Shown piece after piece: positions 1-12,201 of a stretch of 64,000 nt of DNA (positions within the stretch are counted from its first letter, which is position 1; every line of letters starts with the position of its first letter). Source of the stretch: Paramarasmius palmivorus (Eukaryota; Basidiomycota; Agaricomycetes; Agaricales; Marasmiaceae); the NCBI GenBank assembly GCA_037176845.1, contig JAYKXP010000093.1, positions 62,001 through 126,000 on the forward strand, given 5' to 3'. A program made the position numbers and the translations under genes. The notes under the pieces were generated by a model. That model was not told where the DNA came from. It was given only the letters and a program-made list of their open reading frames with translations, and made no database searches.

Positions 1-1793
1 AGTCATCTGGAGCTGCCGATCCATCAGCTCTAGTATCTTTATGTGGTCGTCGCTCTCAAACAAGAGACTGGCACCTAGTTCATGGTGTGAGCGTTTTTTC
101 GTTCTCAGGTTCTCCGTCTCATGTTGATCTCTTTGTAGCCTTTTGCCTCACTCCAAAGCCTTTACTACCCAAGAAAGTCATCAAGAAGTTCAACTAAATC
201 ACATCCGGAAGGTGAAAGCAGTGGTGTCTTCACCTCCCTCCGACTCATCTCTCAATGTAGGGTCTCCCGCATGGATTCACAATCGGAGCTCGGAGGACTA
301 CCTTATGCTGGATAACGGGTGCAGGTACGCAGCATTCCTGTTCTTATACACTACCCTCTTTATCGTATCTTCCCTCCAGATCTCGACGGTATTAGACCTC
401 AATGTCAGCGTTAAGGTCGCGAAAACGGCTCATCTCATCCTTGAAGAACACCCCTCAAACATTCGTTTCCCCGATCATGAAAGCTATCGGAACGAACCGC
501 AAATCCCATCTACCCTTGCTATACCCAACTTAAACCTAAAGTATATCGAAGTGCAGCATTGCCCCGACGTCGGCATCTATGCTGTCTTGCACGTAGTTGG
601 TTCTTCCGCCTCCGGGTTGGGATGTGGGATGTAGCGATAGGATAACGGGTGCAGGTACGAAGCATTTCCACTATGATACTTCCTCATTCTCACTTATCCT
701 CCTCTAGACCTTCGCGCTATCAGATTTCAACGACGGCGTCAAAACATGAATACGCCGCACCCATCTTTGAAGACCGCCCCTCAGATACATTTCCCCACCC
801 ACGCAACGTATTAGAACCGCCGGCAACTTCACTCAACCTTACTTTACCCTCAACTTATCTTATATCGACATCTTGCTGTCTTGCTCGCAGTCGGTTCCAC
901 CGCGTTCTGGTCGGGATGTAGCGGTGAGATATGAGGCAGGGTGTATTTGTGTTATGCATATAGGTGGTAACTTTTTGGATGGCAGGATCGCGGAAATGGG
1001 GCAGGCGAGAAGAGAGAACGATTGGACGGTGTAACGTGCACGATGTAGGGGATACGAGTATGTTCGATGGGCATTCTCTGTTCACACTACAGATACAGCA
1101 CGCGAAGATCGATCGTCATTCCTCCAGTACCGCTATATCTCTCTCACACTACTATTGCTTCTCTGACAAAGGATGCTTGTGTTGTCGCTCCCCGTCGATC
1201 CCTTCCTCTTCTTCGTATACACCATTGTACGGGACTTGTATAGCATACTATCGGTTTCGTTAGCTTTCAACTCCGAGATATGTACTCCGACAATCATGAA
1301 TGGCACCTGCTAGAAATGCTATATATAGGGTACTCGGATCGTTCTGTCAGGTTTCCATCGTTACTGGGATGGTGTAATCACGGCTTGTTGCGAGACAAAT
1401 CAAGCTCTCGAGATGATCATTATGTTGTGGCGTTGTTCTCATCATATTAGATACTTTCAGCACCGTGCTTCGTTCATTCTCCACAACCTTCTCATAGACG
1501 TTCTCTTCATCAAGAGGTGGTACTAGCTTGTACCAGGACTCGGTATCTGAGTTCTAACAAAGCTTTGCCCTGGGTTGACGGTGGCATTGCGAGGCTAAGA
1601 ACCACACGCGCCGGATGGTCCTTGCCACGAAGGTGATCATCTTCATTGATTTGTATCATGACCGGGAACAAAGGGTGTTCTGGAGATGATGATCGAGATG
1701 ATTTTTTGCTATATTATCTCCGTTCCCGCGAGCTTGCGGGCAGCGATTCTTTCCAACCCTCGCTTTCTGGGCTCTCACCCTGTTTGTCCAGCT
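1..1793. repeat. Non-coding block upstream of alpha1 with an internal tandem duplication
   Basis: No gene is supported here. The block recurs at 7241-9071 and 13782-15607. It contains two diverged copies of a roughly 300-bp module (about 305-636 and 641-925). Each begins with GGGTGCAGGTACG, contains an Asp/Pro-rich open stretch and ends with GGGATGTAGCG. Short open frames are shared between units, but this follows from DNA duplication and none has a convincing codon pattern, start context or domain. It probably contains the alpha promoter. Confidence 0.6.
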
Positions 1794-3087
1794 ATGCTGA
1801 AACTATTAATGTGAGTTTTCGTTCTCGTTGAAACATTTTTTGGCCTCTAACTCTAAAGAGTTTAGGGGCGTTGCGTTAGCATTTCTCTTGCGTGCTAATG
1901 CCGTGGTAGTCGTGGATGTCAATCCCATAAGTGTGGCTCTAAATGGTGGTGCTATTGCACTGAGCATTACCTGGCATAAAGTCGACACCCAGGATTTCCA
2001 GTTTGCATTCGTTCTATACCCTTCCGGTGCTCGGTCTAAAGCTTTGGATTCGCCAACTCAAGCTGGATCAGATGTTGTGTCCAGTGTTACATTTGGTTCC
2101 CTTTCACCGGGGTAAGTTATTCAGCTGCCCTTACTATCACAACATTAGACTTACAGTACCGCTAGAATTTACGAATTGGGTGCTATACAACTCGACTCGT
2201 AGGTCATACGCATGCATAACCTCCGTCCAGGATTTGATCTGTCCGTTTTGAAACCAGTGTTCCGCCTGGACTAGGCAATGGTGGTGGATTCACCTCCCCA
2301 ATTACCGTCATGGGAGAAAATAGCTCCGTGCTAAATGTTTCAACAAACTTCAGGTATGGTGAAAACTGAGTCACTATTACAAACTAATTCTTTCGAAAGT
2401 ACGGCGATTTCAACTTCAAGCGCTCAGCGAGAGCTACAAACTTCTGGAGTCCCTTGGAGTTTGACTTCGGACTCTGCATCAGGCAGCAAAATAACCTACA
2501 CAGCTGTGAGCAGTCCACCGTTCGGTGAGCCAACTAGTACCCAAGCCAGGTACGATTCCTTTTCGGAGCTATCCCCTTCCTAAGAATGACTGAATACTCT
2601 TCTAGGCCCACGGCCACATCGAATTCGGCGTCCCAGAGCATCGGAGTAGTTGTGGCTTTCATGCTGATTATCCTGGTTGCTATCAGCATCTTTATCCTCA
2701 GGCGCAGGAGAAAGAGAACACTTCTCCCAACGGAACCTTCAAAAGCTTCACCTCATCCCAACACGACATCGGCATCTGATGACGTGATAACGAGGAAAGG
2801 GCAACCTGTAGGCGCTGATTAGAAGCTAGATGTCACTCGTACATTGTTGGGATTGGAGGACCCCTCCCACGAGGAGGCGTCTTCATCAACCGGAAACGAT
2901 GATTTGCCATATCAAGAATACAGGGAGCAGGATGCGGAAATCGTTCTTCCGATGAGAGAGAGTCGAGTTATTTATCACGATGATAGCGGATGGAGGCCTT
3001 CGGCGTCACGTTCTGATGCAGGTCGAGTGTCATTGAGACGCCACCTCGCTAGGATGCGGCCATTTGACCTGATACTCGTTGCCTGTT
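1794..3087 (+). pseudogene. alpha1: tail-family membrane protein, decayed 3' end
   Basis: Six exons can be traced: 1794-1810, 1866-2111, 2166-2198, 2258-2353, 2400-2549 and 2606-2822. Exons 1-2 encode a signal peptide beginning MLKLLMGVALAFLL, then a beta-sandwich-like ectodomain with an SITWHK segment, a Ser/Thr-rich stalk and one helix (VVVAFMLIILVAISIFIL) with an RRRRK stop-transfer. The frame ends at a TAG (2820-2822) where alpha2 has CAG. Downstream, the homologous tail still reads through HDDSGWRP, but a 4-bp deletion follows and the Tyr codon of the PPRY box is TAG. The helix region also lacks the GRIAGPVV segment of its paralogs. A tail-less protein could still be made, but I read this as a pseudogene. 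Confidence 0.75.
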
Positions 3088-4004
3088 GAAAATCAGTCCA
3101 TTTGACACTGGTATATCGGGTGAAACACCGTGTATATAGCATATATATTTGGTGCTAGCAATTGCCCGTGTATTGTCAACCCAACCACACCCAGTGGCAT
3201 TTTTGTGACAGTCCTCTTTCCTGTATAATTGAGATTTCATTTACCTCGCTTGTTATTCTTTCGGGTGGTGGGTTGGAGCTGGATGCAGAATAGAGACAGA
3301 ATATTTAATCATGTCCAAATAACCAATAGATATCGAGTTTCTCTCCGAAGTGCCGAAGAACTGACCCCAACAGAGACGAGGTGAACCTCTGAGCGGATCA
3401 GCGTTACCATTGGAGGCATTACGGTGTTGGTAGATTCAGGATTGTGGTGTTGCCTGGGTCCGAAGTGAGGTAGGAATGGGTTTAAAGCCATATCGGCGAA
3501 CGTTGCAAGTACAACAATCATAGTGCTGTACTATCAGATTATACCGCATTCCCATGGTTTTGAGGACGACGTTGACCTCAGAGCTTAACAGTCTAAGCAA
3601 GTTTTTTCTCTGCCTCAGTGTTTTCATCACTGGCTTCATCAGTTTCATGAACAACTTGCCTAGTAGTCGAATGAAGCCGGGATGTTAACAGCTTCCATGA
3701 TTTTAAGGGAACAAATGAGACGAAATAGGTATTGGCTTCGTTTCCTGGAATCCTGGTAAAGCTCATGCCGCACAAGCTACACCGCTCAAATCCGAGAGGC
3801 TTCAATGTTGTCTTCACTCTTGTCGAACATGCTACGCTTTGTATTCTCCGGTCATTACCATGGTTGTGATGCTAGTCCTTCTGTTGGGAAATTGATGGAC
3901 TGTTTGATCAGTGCACCGATTGATTTGATCGTTGACTCAAGGAGGGCGTTGGCACTGCTTACCTGCTTTACATGCTGTTTGCATCATGATTTATGTGTTA
4001 AGAG
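3088..4004. other. Intergenic between alpha1 and gamma1
   Basis: No gene is supported. On the minus strand 3593-3817 there is a short open stretch with a CSLCG motif and an acidic end, which could be a decayed exon; nothing joins it to a gene. The stretch near 3280-3310 matches the alpha3 flank near 26890-26930. Confidence 0.4.
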
Positions 4005-5281
4005 TTGCGACTGTTGGGACGGAGTCTTTTCGCCGTCTCCCTCTCACTCATATATGGGTCAGTTGTTTTGACTCCATCTGTTTTTTCACTCATTCACACC
4101 CCTAGAAGTTCAACGATCAACTCACTAATGAGCAACTTTCCTCCTCGTGTCAGTGCATTCCTTCCTTCCACAGGAATTGTGAATGTTCCAGCTACCGCAA
4201 CCTGGAGCGCTAACATTGCCACCATGGTCCCACCGGATAGGATACAAGTTGTTCTGGTACAAAATAGCCCGAAGGTATCACAAACATTCACTGAAATTCA
4301 GACAAAATTTGTCGAAGGGCAGTCTCGTGGCACGATTGCGTTTGTTGCGACACGGACAGGGTACAAGTGTTCACGTTCAGTTTCCGAGTTTCAGTTGGTT
4401 GATATCTTGAACTTTACAGCACATTCCACTTAGAAGCTAGGATCAGGTGAGTCTTCACAATTCTTGCCTCGATAATAAAATAAACAGTCCATTCAGACTC
4501 GCAAGGGAACAGGTTAGGTTAGGTGATGATATTACCATAATGGAGGCAAGGTAAACTGAAATATCTTATTACTTCCTACTGTAATCATCTTTTCAAACAG
4601 CACCACTACTCAGAATGACCAGACGAGCGTCTATCAACCTGACTTTGAATCACTCGTGCCGTCAATATCTAGGACTAATCAGGGACAGAGTAGGTACGCG
4701 TTCACAACTCTACTCATTCCGCATCTTACTGATATGATTGTTTCGTCACCACGCAATTTATCAGCAACTCTCAGATACCTGTAACAACCACCGTGACTCC
4801 CGAACCGAGCCCCACGACATCTCCCAAGAAGCCTGTGCAAGATACTAGTCTTATCGCTGGGGTAATCTCAGGCACAGTGGTATTCATCATGCTCGTCACT
4901 ATCGGCCTCCTGTTAAATCACCGCAGAAAGCGGAGGTTGCTGCGCGTAATGGTGCCGCCAGTTTCCCCGTACCCAGATACGACATCAGCGATGGTTGTGC
5001 CTGGTGAAAAGAAACGGCGTCTCATCGGAGAAGATCATGACAATCATCATGTTTTGGACACTCCTCCAGTCCAAGAGCCTGAGAAGCATGGCGACGAGCC
5101 TGATGACAATATACTTCTGGAAGATGGACAGCATCAAACACAGGACCCGTTGCAGCAGCAGGGACGGGAGCGCCGTGTGAGGTATCACGATGATAGTGGC
5201 TGGAGACCAGCTCCACCCTTTTCTGATGCTGGAGAATCAAGTGTTCTTGATGTTCCACCTCAGTATGATGCCGCTGTCTGA
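4005..5281 (+). CDS. gamma1: tail-family type I membrane protein, 5' end unresolved
   Basis: Traced exons are (5' end uncertain)-4360, 4420-4446, 4497-4550, 4601-4693 and 4765-5281, all with consistent phase-2 junctions. The ectodomain core (NVPATATW, then IQVVLVQNSP, then GTIAFVA) resembles the Kre9/KNH-type Ser/Thr-rich domain. A short stalk precedes a helix (LIAGVISGTVVFIMLVTIGL) and a basic NHRRKRR stop. The tail has YPDTTSA just inside the membrane, EKKRRL, RYHDDSGWRPAPP and ends VPPQYDAAV, so PPQY is at the extreme C terminus. No lesion was found from 4005 on. The first in-frame codon is TTG at 4005; the true ATG must lie in an upstream exon I could not place. The stretch reading SLFAVSLSLIY is a candidate signal-peptide core. 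The 3' exons are nearly identical to those of beta3. Confidence 0.7.
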
Positions 5282-5704
5282 CCGTTGGCAAGACACGAGG
5301 CATTCGCATGACGAGCGAGTCCGGCGGAAATACGATAGCATTAGTATGAGTGCAGACGTTTCTAGACGTTTTTTAGATGTCGATGAGTAGGGGAGCAAGT
5401 ACTGGAACTGGCGAATGTGAATTCATAGCAAGCCTTCGTTGTGCACAACCACATAACTGTATCAAACATGGTCGTATGAGGAAAACGTTATTGTAACCCT
5501 AGCCTAGTATATCCACTGATGAAGATTTTCATTCGTGTCACATATGTCACACCTCCACTCTTCCATGACCATGCCAATATTACCTTCCGCTCTTACATGC
5601 TCAACTCCCCAACGGAATCCTACTGAATACGATATTATCGTTACCGCAGGGGATTATTCGCACTGAGTTTGAACGGTAAAACAGTCACCCAATCGCAAGT
5701 GTAG

Positions 5705-6829
5705 TCTGCTTTCTATCCTTCCCGTCGCTCTCTCCTTTCAAATCTCCGTACCCAGCACCGTTAGGATGAATAGTCCTGCCATTGCAGAGTGGATGCGAAC
5801 ACCAGGAGATGCGAACTCCTTTGGCTTCCTCTTGCACGGGAATACTCAGGACAAGGGGGGTGATTTGGTCGCGGTGGTGTCGAGTTTGGAGTTCGCAGGG
5901 CAAATAACATTCACCCTGCAGGACGAGGCGTGAGTGACCAGAAGCCTTTTTGAATATCTTCGAGGCCCAACCTTTCGACAGGCACTACTTGATTCAAATT
6001 ATCTCTGATACTAGCCCGTAAGAGACCACCCAGCGTCTAAATCCACTTCAACTCTGAACTTTCTGTAGTCTTGGACCCAATGAACGACCCAAGCATATAT
6101 TTGCCTCGAGCAACGTATTCGGTGCCATCAGTGACCCTGATTCGCCACCAACTTTTACTCCGACTACGTGAGCTTCCACCTTTAATCTCTATGGAATGGT
6201 GACTCACTTGATACAGTGGGACACATCTGCTAGCTAGCGCAACGCAGATAATCCCATTGGAACATAGTACAGCCAGTTTGTCCCCGACAACTAACAGGAC
6301 ACCCAATACCGCGGTCGATACAACTCCAAGTACTCAACAGCAGCTTCCAACACCCCAAATCACGGGGAGCGGCCCCATAATTAGGTCAAATTCAGCCCCT
6401 AAAGTCGGTCGCATTGCTGGCCCAGTAGTTGGGGTGGTGGTATTGATTATCCTGGTTGCCGTTGGCTTTATCCTCAGCCGTAGGAGAAAGATATCACTCT
6501 ACCTAAGGAAGTCGGCAGAAGCTTTAACTTATCCCAATACGACATCAGCATCGAATGTAGCGGGAGAGAAGGTGAGGCAACTTAAATGGCTCGGTCAGAA
6601 AGCTGATGCAGCCCGCAGATCTACGGAGTCGGAGAGCCCCAACCGAGAAGACGTTTCTTCATCGATCGCTGGGAGTCATGGTCAACAGGATACGGGCGAT
6701 AGTCCCCCGACGAGAACACGTCGAGTTATTTATCACGATGATAGCGGATGGAGGCCCTCAGCGCCACGTTTTGATGCAGGAAATTCAAGCGTTCTTGAAA
6801 TGCCACCTCGCTATGATGCTGCAGTTTGA
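5705..6829 (+). pseudogene. beta1: tail-family member lacking its first exon
   Basis: Exons 2-5 are intact: 5705-5929, 5982-6017, 6069-6167 and 6217-6829. They encode the hydrophobic end of a signal peptide (LLSILPVALSF), an ectodomain with AIAEWMRTPGD, a Ser/Thr/Pro stalk, a helix starting RIAGPVVGVVVLIILVAVGF, and a tail with YPNTTSA, YHDDSGWRP and a terminal MPPRYDAAV. The sequence immediately before exon 2 is not beta-like: 5282 to about 5682 is the 3' flank of gamma1 (it matches 33569-33960). The short first exon with the ATG, present in beta3, is therefore missing, apparently lost in a rearrangement that fused the two genes' flanks. Transcription from a new start cannot be excluded. Confidence 0.65.
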
Positions 6830-9071
6830 TCTGATACCCCGTAGTGTATCGAGCCAACCTGTATATACTGTACCATATTGTGCATATATCGACGCAAGTA
6901 TTAGTGAGCGTTGATTTGATGAATATGGACCTATTGGGAGGCTTGGTAGTTGCTTGGTAGTTGGTATATCTAAGCGACGGATAGCTCCTAGGAAGTGTTG
7001 TCCATATCATGCTCCAGAGGGATACCCTCTTTTGTTAGGTCTCAAGCATTGTAAACACGTTATGCATGGGAAAACAAACGATAGCGGACATCCCAGCGAT
7101 GTGATCACGTGACGGTATCTCAACCTTAACCCTGTTCTATACACTCGATGTAATGGTCACTAACGTGACGCTGTTACACGTTTTCTCTTCCTGCCTTTGA
7201 CGTCCTTCGTTTTCGCTCCCCCTGTCTCTCTCAAAAGCCTAGTCATCTGGAGCTGCCGATCCATCAGCTCTAGCATCTTTATGTGGTAGTAGTTCTCAAG
7301 CAAGAGACTGGTACCGAGTTCATAATGTGAGCATTTTTTCGTTCTCGGGTTCGCCGTCTCATGTTGATCTCTTTGTAGCCTTTTGCCTCACTCCAAAGCC
7401 TTTACTACCCAAGAAAGTCGTCAAGAGGTTTAATTCAACGATATCTGGTACGTTGAAGTAGCGGTATCTTCATCTCCCTCCGACTCATCTCTCAATGTAG
7501 GGTCTCCCGCATGCATTCACAATCGGAGCTCGGAGGACTACCTTATGCTGGATAACGGGTGCAGGTACGCAGCATCCCTGTTCTTATACATTCCCTTCTT
7601 TATTGTATCCTCCCTCTAGATCTCGACGGTATCAGACCTCAATGTCAATGTTAAGGTCGCGAAAATGGCTCACCTCATCCTTGAAGAACATCCCTCAAAC
7701 ATGCATTCTCCAATCATGAAACCTATCAGACCCAACCGCGAACCCCACCCGCCCTTGCTATACCCAACTTATACCTATATCAAAGCGCAGCATTACGCCG
7801 TCGTCCGCATCTATGCTGTCTTACACGTAATTGGTTCTTCCACCTCCGGGTCGGGATATGGGATGTAGCGATGGGATCATCCTGGATCATGGGTGCAGGT
7901 ACGAAGTATTTCCACTATGATATGTCCTCACCTTTACCTGTCCTTCCCTAGACATTTGCGCTATCAGACTTCAACGACGGCGCCGAAACACGAATACGCT
8001 TCACCCATCCTTGAAGACCGCCCCTCAGATACATTTCCCCGCCCACGCAACGTATTAAAACCACCGGCAACTTCACTCGACCTTACTATACCCTCACCTT
8101 ATCTTTATATCGACGTGCAGCATTACCCCGATGTCGGTATCTTGCTGTCTTGCTCGTAGTCGGTTCCACCGCGTTCTGGTCGGGATGTAGCGGTGAGATA
8201 TGAGAGGCAGGGTGTATTTGTGTTATGCATATAGGTGGTAACTTTTTGGATGGCAGGATCGCGGAAATAGAGCAGGCGAGAAGAGAGAACGATTGGAAAG
8301 TGTAACGTGCACGATGTAGGGGATACAAATATGTTCGATGGGCATTCTCTGTTCACACTACAGATACAGCACGCAAAGATCGATCGTCATTCCTCCAGTA
8401 CCGCTATACCTCTCTCACACTACTATTGCTCCTCTGACAAAGGATGCTTGTGTTGTCGCTCCCCGTCGATCCCTTCCTCTTCTTCGTATACACCATTGTA
8501 CGGGACTTGTATAGCATACTATCGGTTTCGTTAGCTCTCAGCTCCGATATATGTACTCCGACAATCATGAATGGCAGAATTATATATCTAGAGATGCTAT
8601 ATGTATGGTACTTGGATCGCACCCTCGGGTTTCCATCGTTACTGGGATGGTGTAATCACGGCTTGTTGCGAGAGAAATCAAGCTTCCGAGATGATCATTA
8701 TGTTGTGGCGTCGTTCTCATCATATTAGATACTTTCAGCACTGTGCTTCGTTCATTCTCCACAACCTTCTCATAGACGTTCTCTTCATCAAGAGGTGGTA
8801 CTAGCTTGTACCAGGACTCGGTATCTGAGTTCTAACAAAGCTTTGCCCTGGGTTGACAGTGGCATTGCGAGGCTAAGAACCACACGCGCCGGATGGTCCT
8901 TGCCACGAAGGTGATCATCTTCATTGATTTGTATCGTGACTGGGAACAAAGGGTGTTCTGGAGATGATGATCGAGATGATTTTTTGCTATATTATCTCCG
9001 TTCCCGCGAGCTTGCGGGCAGCGATTCTTTCCGACCCTCGCTTTCTGGGCTCTCACCCTGTTTGTCCAGCT
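6830..9071. other. Intergenic: 3' flank of beta1 and upstream block of unit B
   Basis: 6830-7240 is the conserved flank that also follows beta2 (13378-13781). 7241-9071 is the second copy of the upstream block, again with the two internal modules (about 7556-7870 and 7890-8190). No gene is supported. Confidence 0.6.
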
Positions 9072-10527
9072 ATGCTGAAACTATTAATGTGAGTTTTCGT
9101 TCTCGTTGAAACATTTTTTGGCCTCTAACTCTGATGAATTTAGAGGCATTGGATTATCGTTTCCTGTTGCGTGCTAATGCGTTGGAGGTCGTAGAAGTCA
9201 ATCCCACAATTGTGGCTATAAATGGTGGCGCCATCACACTCGACATTACCTGGCATAGCATCGAATCTACTCATTTCCAGTTTGCATTTGTTCTAAACCC
9301 TTCCGGTACCCAGTCTAAAGCTTTGGATTCGCCATCTCAAGCCAGATTAGATGTTGTGTCCAGTGTTAAATTTGATTCTCTTTCACCGGGGTAAGTTGTT
9401 CAGTTTCTCTAACTATCACAACATTGGACTTACAATACTGTTAGAACGTATCAATTAAGTGCTATACAGCTCGACTCGTAAGTCATATTCGTGTATAACA
9501 ATCATTCAAGATTTGATCCGTCAATTTTGAAACCAGTAATCCACCTGGAAAAGACATCTATGGGAGATTCACCTCCGCAATTACGGTCGTATCAGAAACA
9601 GGTGCCCTGCAAACAGCCTCAATGCCCACCAAGTATGTTCAATATTGAGTAACTATTGCGAACTAATTCTTTTAAAGTACCACGGTTGATACCACTTCAA
9701 ACATTCGGACATTACCTCAATCACCTCAAGTCACGAGCAGCTCGACCACTTCGAGCACAGTACTGGACGAGGTCGCGGATACCTCAAGCCCTGTATCAGG
9801 CGCTGTAACAGCCCACAGCACCGTGAGCAGTACACATTCCGGTGAGCCAACTGGCTCCGAAGTCACGAGGAGCTCGACCACTTCGAGCACAGTACTGGAC
9901 GGGGTCGCAGATATCTCAAGCCCTGTATCAGGCAATGTAACAGCCCACAGCACCGTGAGCAGTGCACATTCCGGTGAGCCAACTAAAGTAAGGTACGCTC
10001 CCCTTTCAGAGCTATCCCTTCTCAAGAATGACTAAATACACTCCAGCCCCGCGAGCACTTCGAACTCGGCATCTCAAGATATTGGTCGCATTGCTGGTCC
10101 AGTAGTCGGGGTTGTTGTGCTGATTATCCTGGTTGCCGTCAGCATCCTTATCCTCAGACGCAGAAGAAAAGAATCGCTTCTCCCAATGGAACCTCCAGAA
10201 GTTTCACCTTATCCCAACACGACATCGGCATCGAATGGCGTGATAACGGGGAAAGGGCAACCCGAAGGCGTTGATCAGAAGCTAGATGTCACTCGTACAT
10301 TGTTGGAATTGGAGGACCTCACACACGAGGAGGCATCTTCATCAATCGGAAACGATGATAGGCCACATCAAGAAGACAGGGAACAGGGCACGGAAATCGC
10401 TCCTCCGATGAGAGAACGTCGAGTTATTTATCACGATGATAGCGGATGGAGGCCTTCGGCGCCACGTTCGGACGCAGGAGACTCGAGTGTTCTTGAGATG
10501 CCACCTCGCTACGATGCCGCCATTTGA
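9072..10527 (+). CDS. alpha2: tail-family type I membrane protein with a probable frameshift in the signal peptide
   Basis: Exons follow the alpha1 pattern: 9072-9088, 9144-9390, 9445-9477, 9537-9632, 9678-9992 and 10047-10527. From exon 3 on, every junction is in phase and no stop occurs. The ectodomain runs from VEVNPTIVAINGG. The stalk is very Ser/Thr-rich and holds a 132-bp tandem duplication. The helix is RIAGPVVGVVVLIILVAVSILIL followed by RRRRK. The tail has YPNTTSA, RRVIYHDDSGWRP and ends MPPRYDAAI. Compared with alpha1 and alpha3, exon 2 has one extra base in the signal-peptide region (about 9160-9170), so the normal ATG at 9072 is out of frame. A start at 9134 is in frame but gives a charged, non-signal N terminus. 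It is either a very young pseudogene or a consensus error. Confidence 0.6.
9730..9984 (+). repeat. 132-bp in-frame tandem duplication in the alpha2 stalk
   Basis: Copy 1 begins at 9730 and copy 2 at 9862, both with GTCACGAG(C/G)AGCTCGACC. The period of 132 bp is exactly 44 codons, so the frame is kept. It doubles the Ser/Thr-rich linker, which probably is an O-glycosylated spacer. The other alpha genes lack it. Confidence 0.85.
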
Positions 10528-12201
10528 TTTGATACCCCTTGCTGCAGCATCGACAGTTTCATCCACATATATTATGGGGAATTTGTAGCTGAATATATTG
10601 GGTGGAATACCAGGTAATATACCTATTAGTTATCGGTGTTTCATTTCCCTTGCTTGTTACTCGCTCGACTTGGATCACGCCCAGTGTGATTGTCACAGAT
10701 GCTGACATGTCGCGCTTTTCTATCCAATCATGTAGCCATACTTCGCACACCTCTTTCGTTCTTCCAGTGCTCCAAAAACTGCCATATCACTCAAGGACGA
10801 TTTGTAGCCTACACCGGAGCAACATAGATAGTCTTTTTAGATGTAATTCATTCCTTCGCTATCCCGTTCCCCTTCTGACTGTCAAAGAGACCCTTAAACC
10901 CCCCTACATACGCGTCCTCAGTAGATTTTTCCTGACGGAATAGGCGTTTTTTTGCATGATGAGCTCAGCGGAAAAATGGCCGATATATCGAGAGCGCGGT
11001 TGACCTTCTTGCTGGGAGAGCGTTTCTGCATATTCCTGAGCTCGATTACGCCCATTTTGGCCTCTGCGGCGCGAAGTGAGCACGGTCCACCTTGATACAC
11101 CAGTGGCAGCCTCGCTTATTCTGACAAGGAAATTCTAGAGGAAATTACACCGGAAAGGAAGGTGAAGATTGAGCTTAAAGTATCACTAATTTGTGACCTT
11201 TTCGGGCCCAAAAAATGGTCCTTTGCCTCTCGATATTCACGTGCTTTCAGGGCCGTGAAAAAGCATATTTCCAGCGCTGGAAAAGGCAAAGGCCATGAAA
11301 AGCCATATTTCCTATACTGAGTAAGACAAAGAGCTGGAAATACCATATTTCCAGCAGCGTTAAAGACCATGTTTCTGGGCGTCTATGCTTTCCGGAGCAG
11401 GAAAAATGCTCTTTGACGCTCTGGGAAGCCCGTGCAATCATCAACGCAAAACACGTGTGTTTGGACAGAGAAATTGAATACGTGTTTTCCTCTTTCCTTT
11501 TCACATCGATTTCCTTCTCAATTTCCAGGTCCGAATAGTTGCCACTGGTGATAATACCAATGAATTCACATCTAGGTCAGAGACTGTCCTCTGGTCTGTC
11601 GTCGCATCAGGATATTCCCAGTCAGATATCTGCCGAGTCCCTGTTCGACGGGTATTATCCGTCTGTTTTACAGACACATCACGCGAAGAGCGATCGACCT
11701 TCTAGGGATGTTCTATGTAGAATGCCTTGATTGTGCTGTCGAGTCTCCATCGTTACTCGGATGGTGGGTATAATCACGTCTTTTCGTGGGAGAAATCAAT
11801 ATCTCGAGATGATCATTATGCTGCGGCCATTGTCCTCATATTGTCCTCAACTTTCTATTCATTACAATGTGGTGCAAACTCGTATCAGTGCCGTATATTT
11901 ACGCGTGAGTTTCAATGAAGCTTTAACGTGTATTACATTGGCGTCATGAAGAAGTACGCGCATCTCGGTCGTCTCCAAAAATCATAATCTTCGATGATCC
12001 TGGCTACATCCATCATACATATCAAGAAACAGCTTCCCCCTTGCAATATGGATCATGCCCTCTGACCTGCAGTCGAAGTACGGAGTGTCGTTAATTGATT
12101 CGAAAGTCATAGGTGATCAATTGATCCCCAGGGTCCTGGTTGTCTGTATCGTTTCTATAAGTTGTGTACCCTGTAGCCATTCATCCACCCCCTGCTAACA
12201 C
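10528..12201. other. Intergenic replacing gamma in unit B
   Basis: 10528-10970 is the alpha 3' flank shared with unit C. 10977-11094 is a dispersed repeat found inverted at 34979-35115. 11240-11400 contains several copies of CATATTTCC in both orientations, including the palindrome TTTCCAGCGCTGGAAA near 11270. 11540-12200 shows nothing recognisable. No gene is supported. Confidence 0.5.
10977..11094 (-). repeat. Dispersed repeat, copy 1 (inverted relative to 34979-35115)
   Basis: Read on the minus strand it shares GTGGACCGTGCTCACTT, AATATGCAGAAACGCTCTC and CTCGATATATCGG with 34979-35115 on the plus strand, roughly 80 percent identical by eye. A short peptide frame (NMQKRSxSKKV) is kept in both copies. 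It looks like a fragment of an old mobile element. Confidence 0.6.

Larger units (their letters stand above)
1..7240. repeat. Segmental duplication unit A (alpha1-gamma1-beta1)
   Basis: First of three long direct repeats. Its opening bases AGTCATCTGGAGCTGCC recur at 7241 and, with changes, at 13782. The homology runs through about 1.7 kb of upstream sequence into alpha1, and again through beta1 and its 3' flank. Unit A keeps the full order alpha1 (1794), gamma1 (4005), beta1 (5705). The window starts exactly at the unit boundary, so the array may continue to the left. Confidence 0.85.

Noticed and set aside
143..1263. Open frames shared by the upstream blocks of all three units, such as the one containing HLILEEHPSN
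   Set aside because: They recur only because the DNA is duplicated. Frames shift between units, and there is no consistent start, intron or domain.
9134..9390. ATG at 9134 as the true start of alpha2
   Set aside because: It gives a charged N terminus without a signal peptide and lies in what is intron sequence in the paralogs. A frameshift is the simpler explanation.
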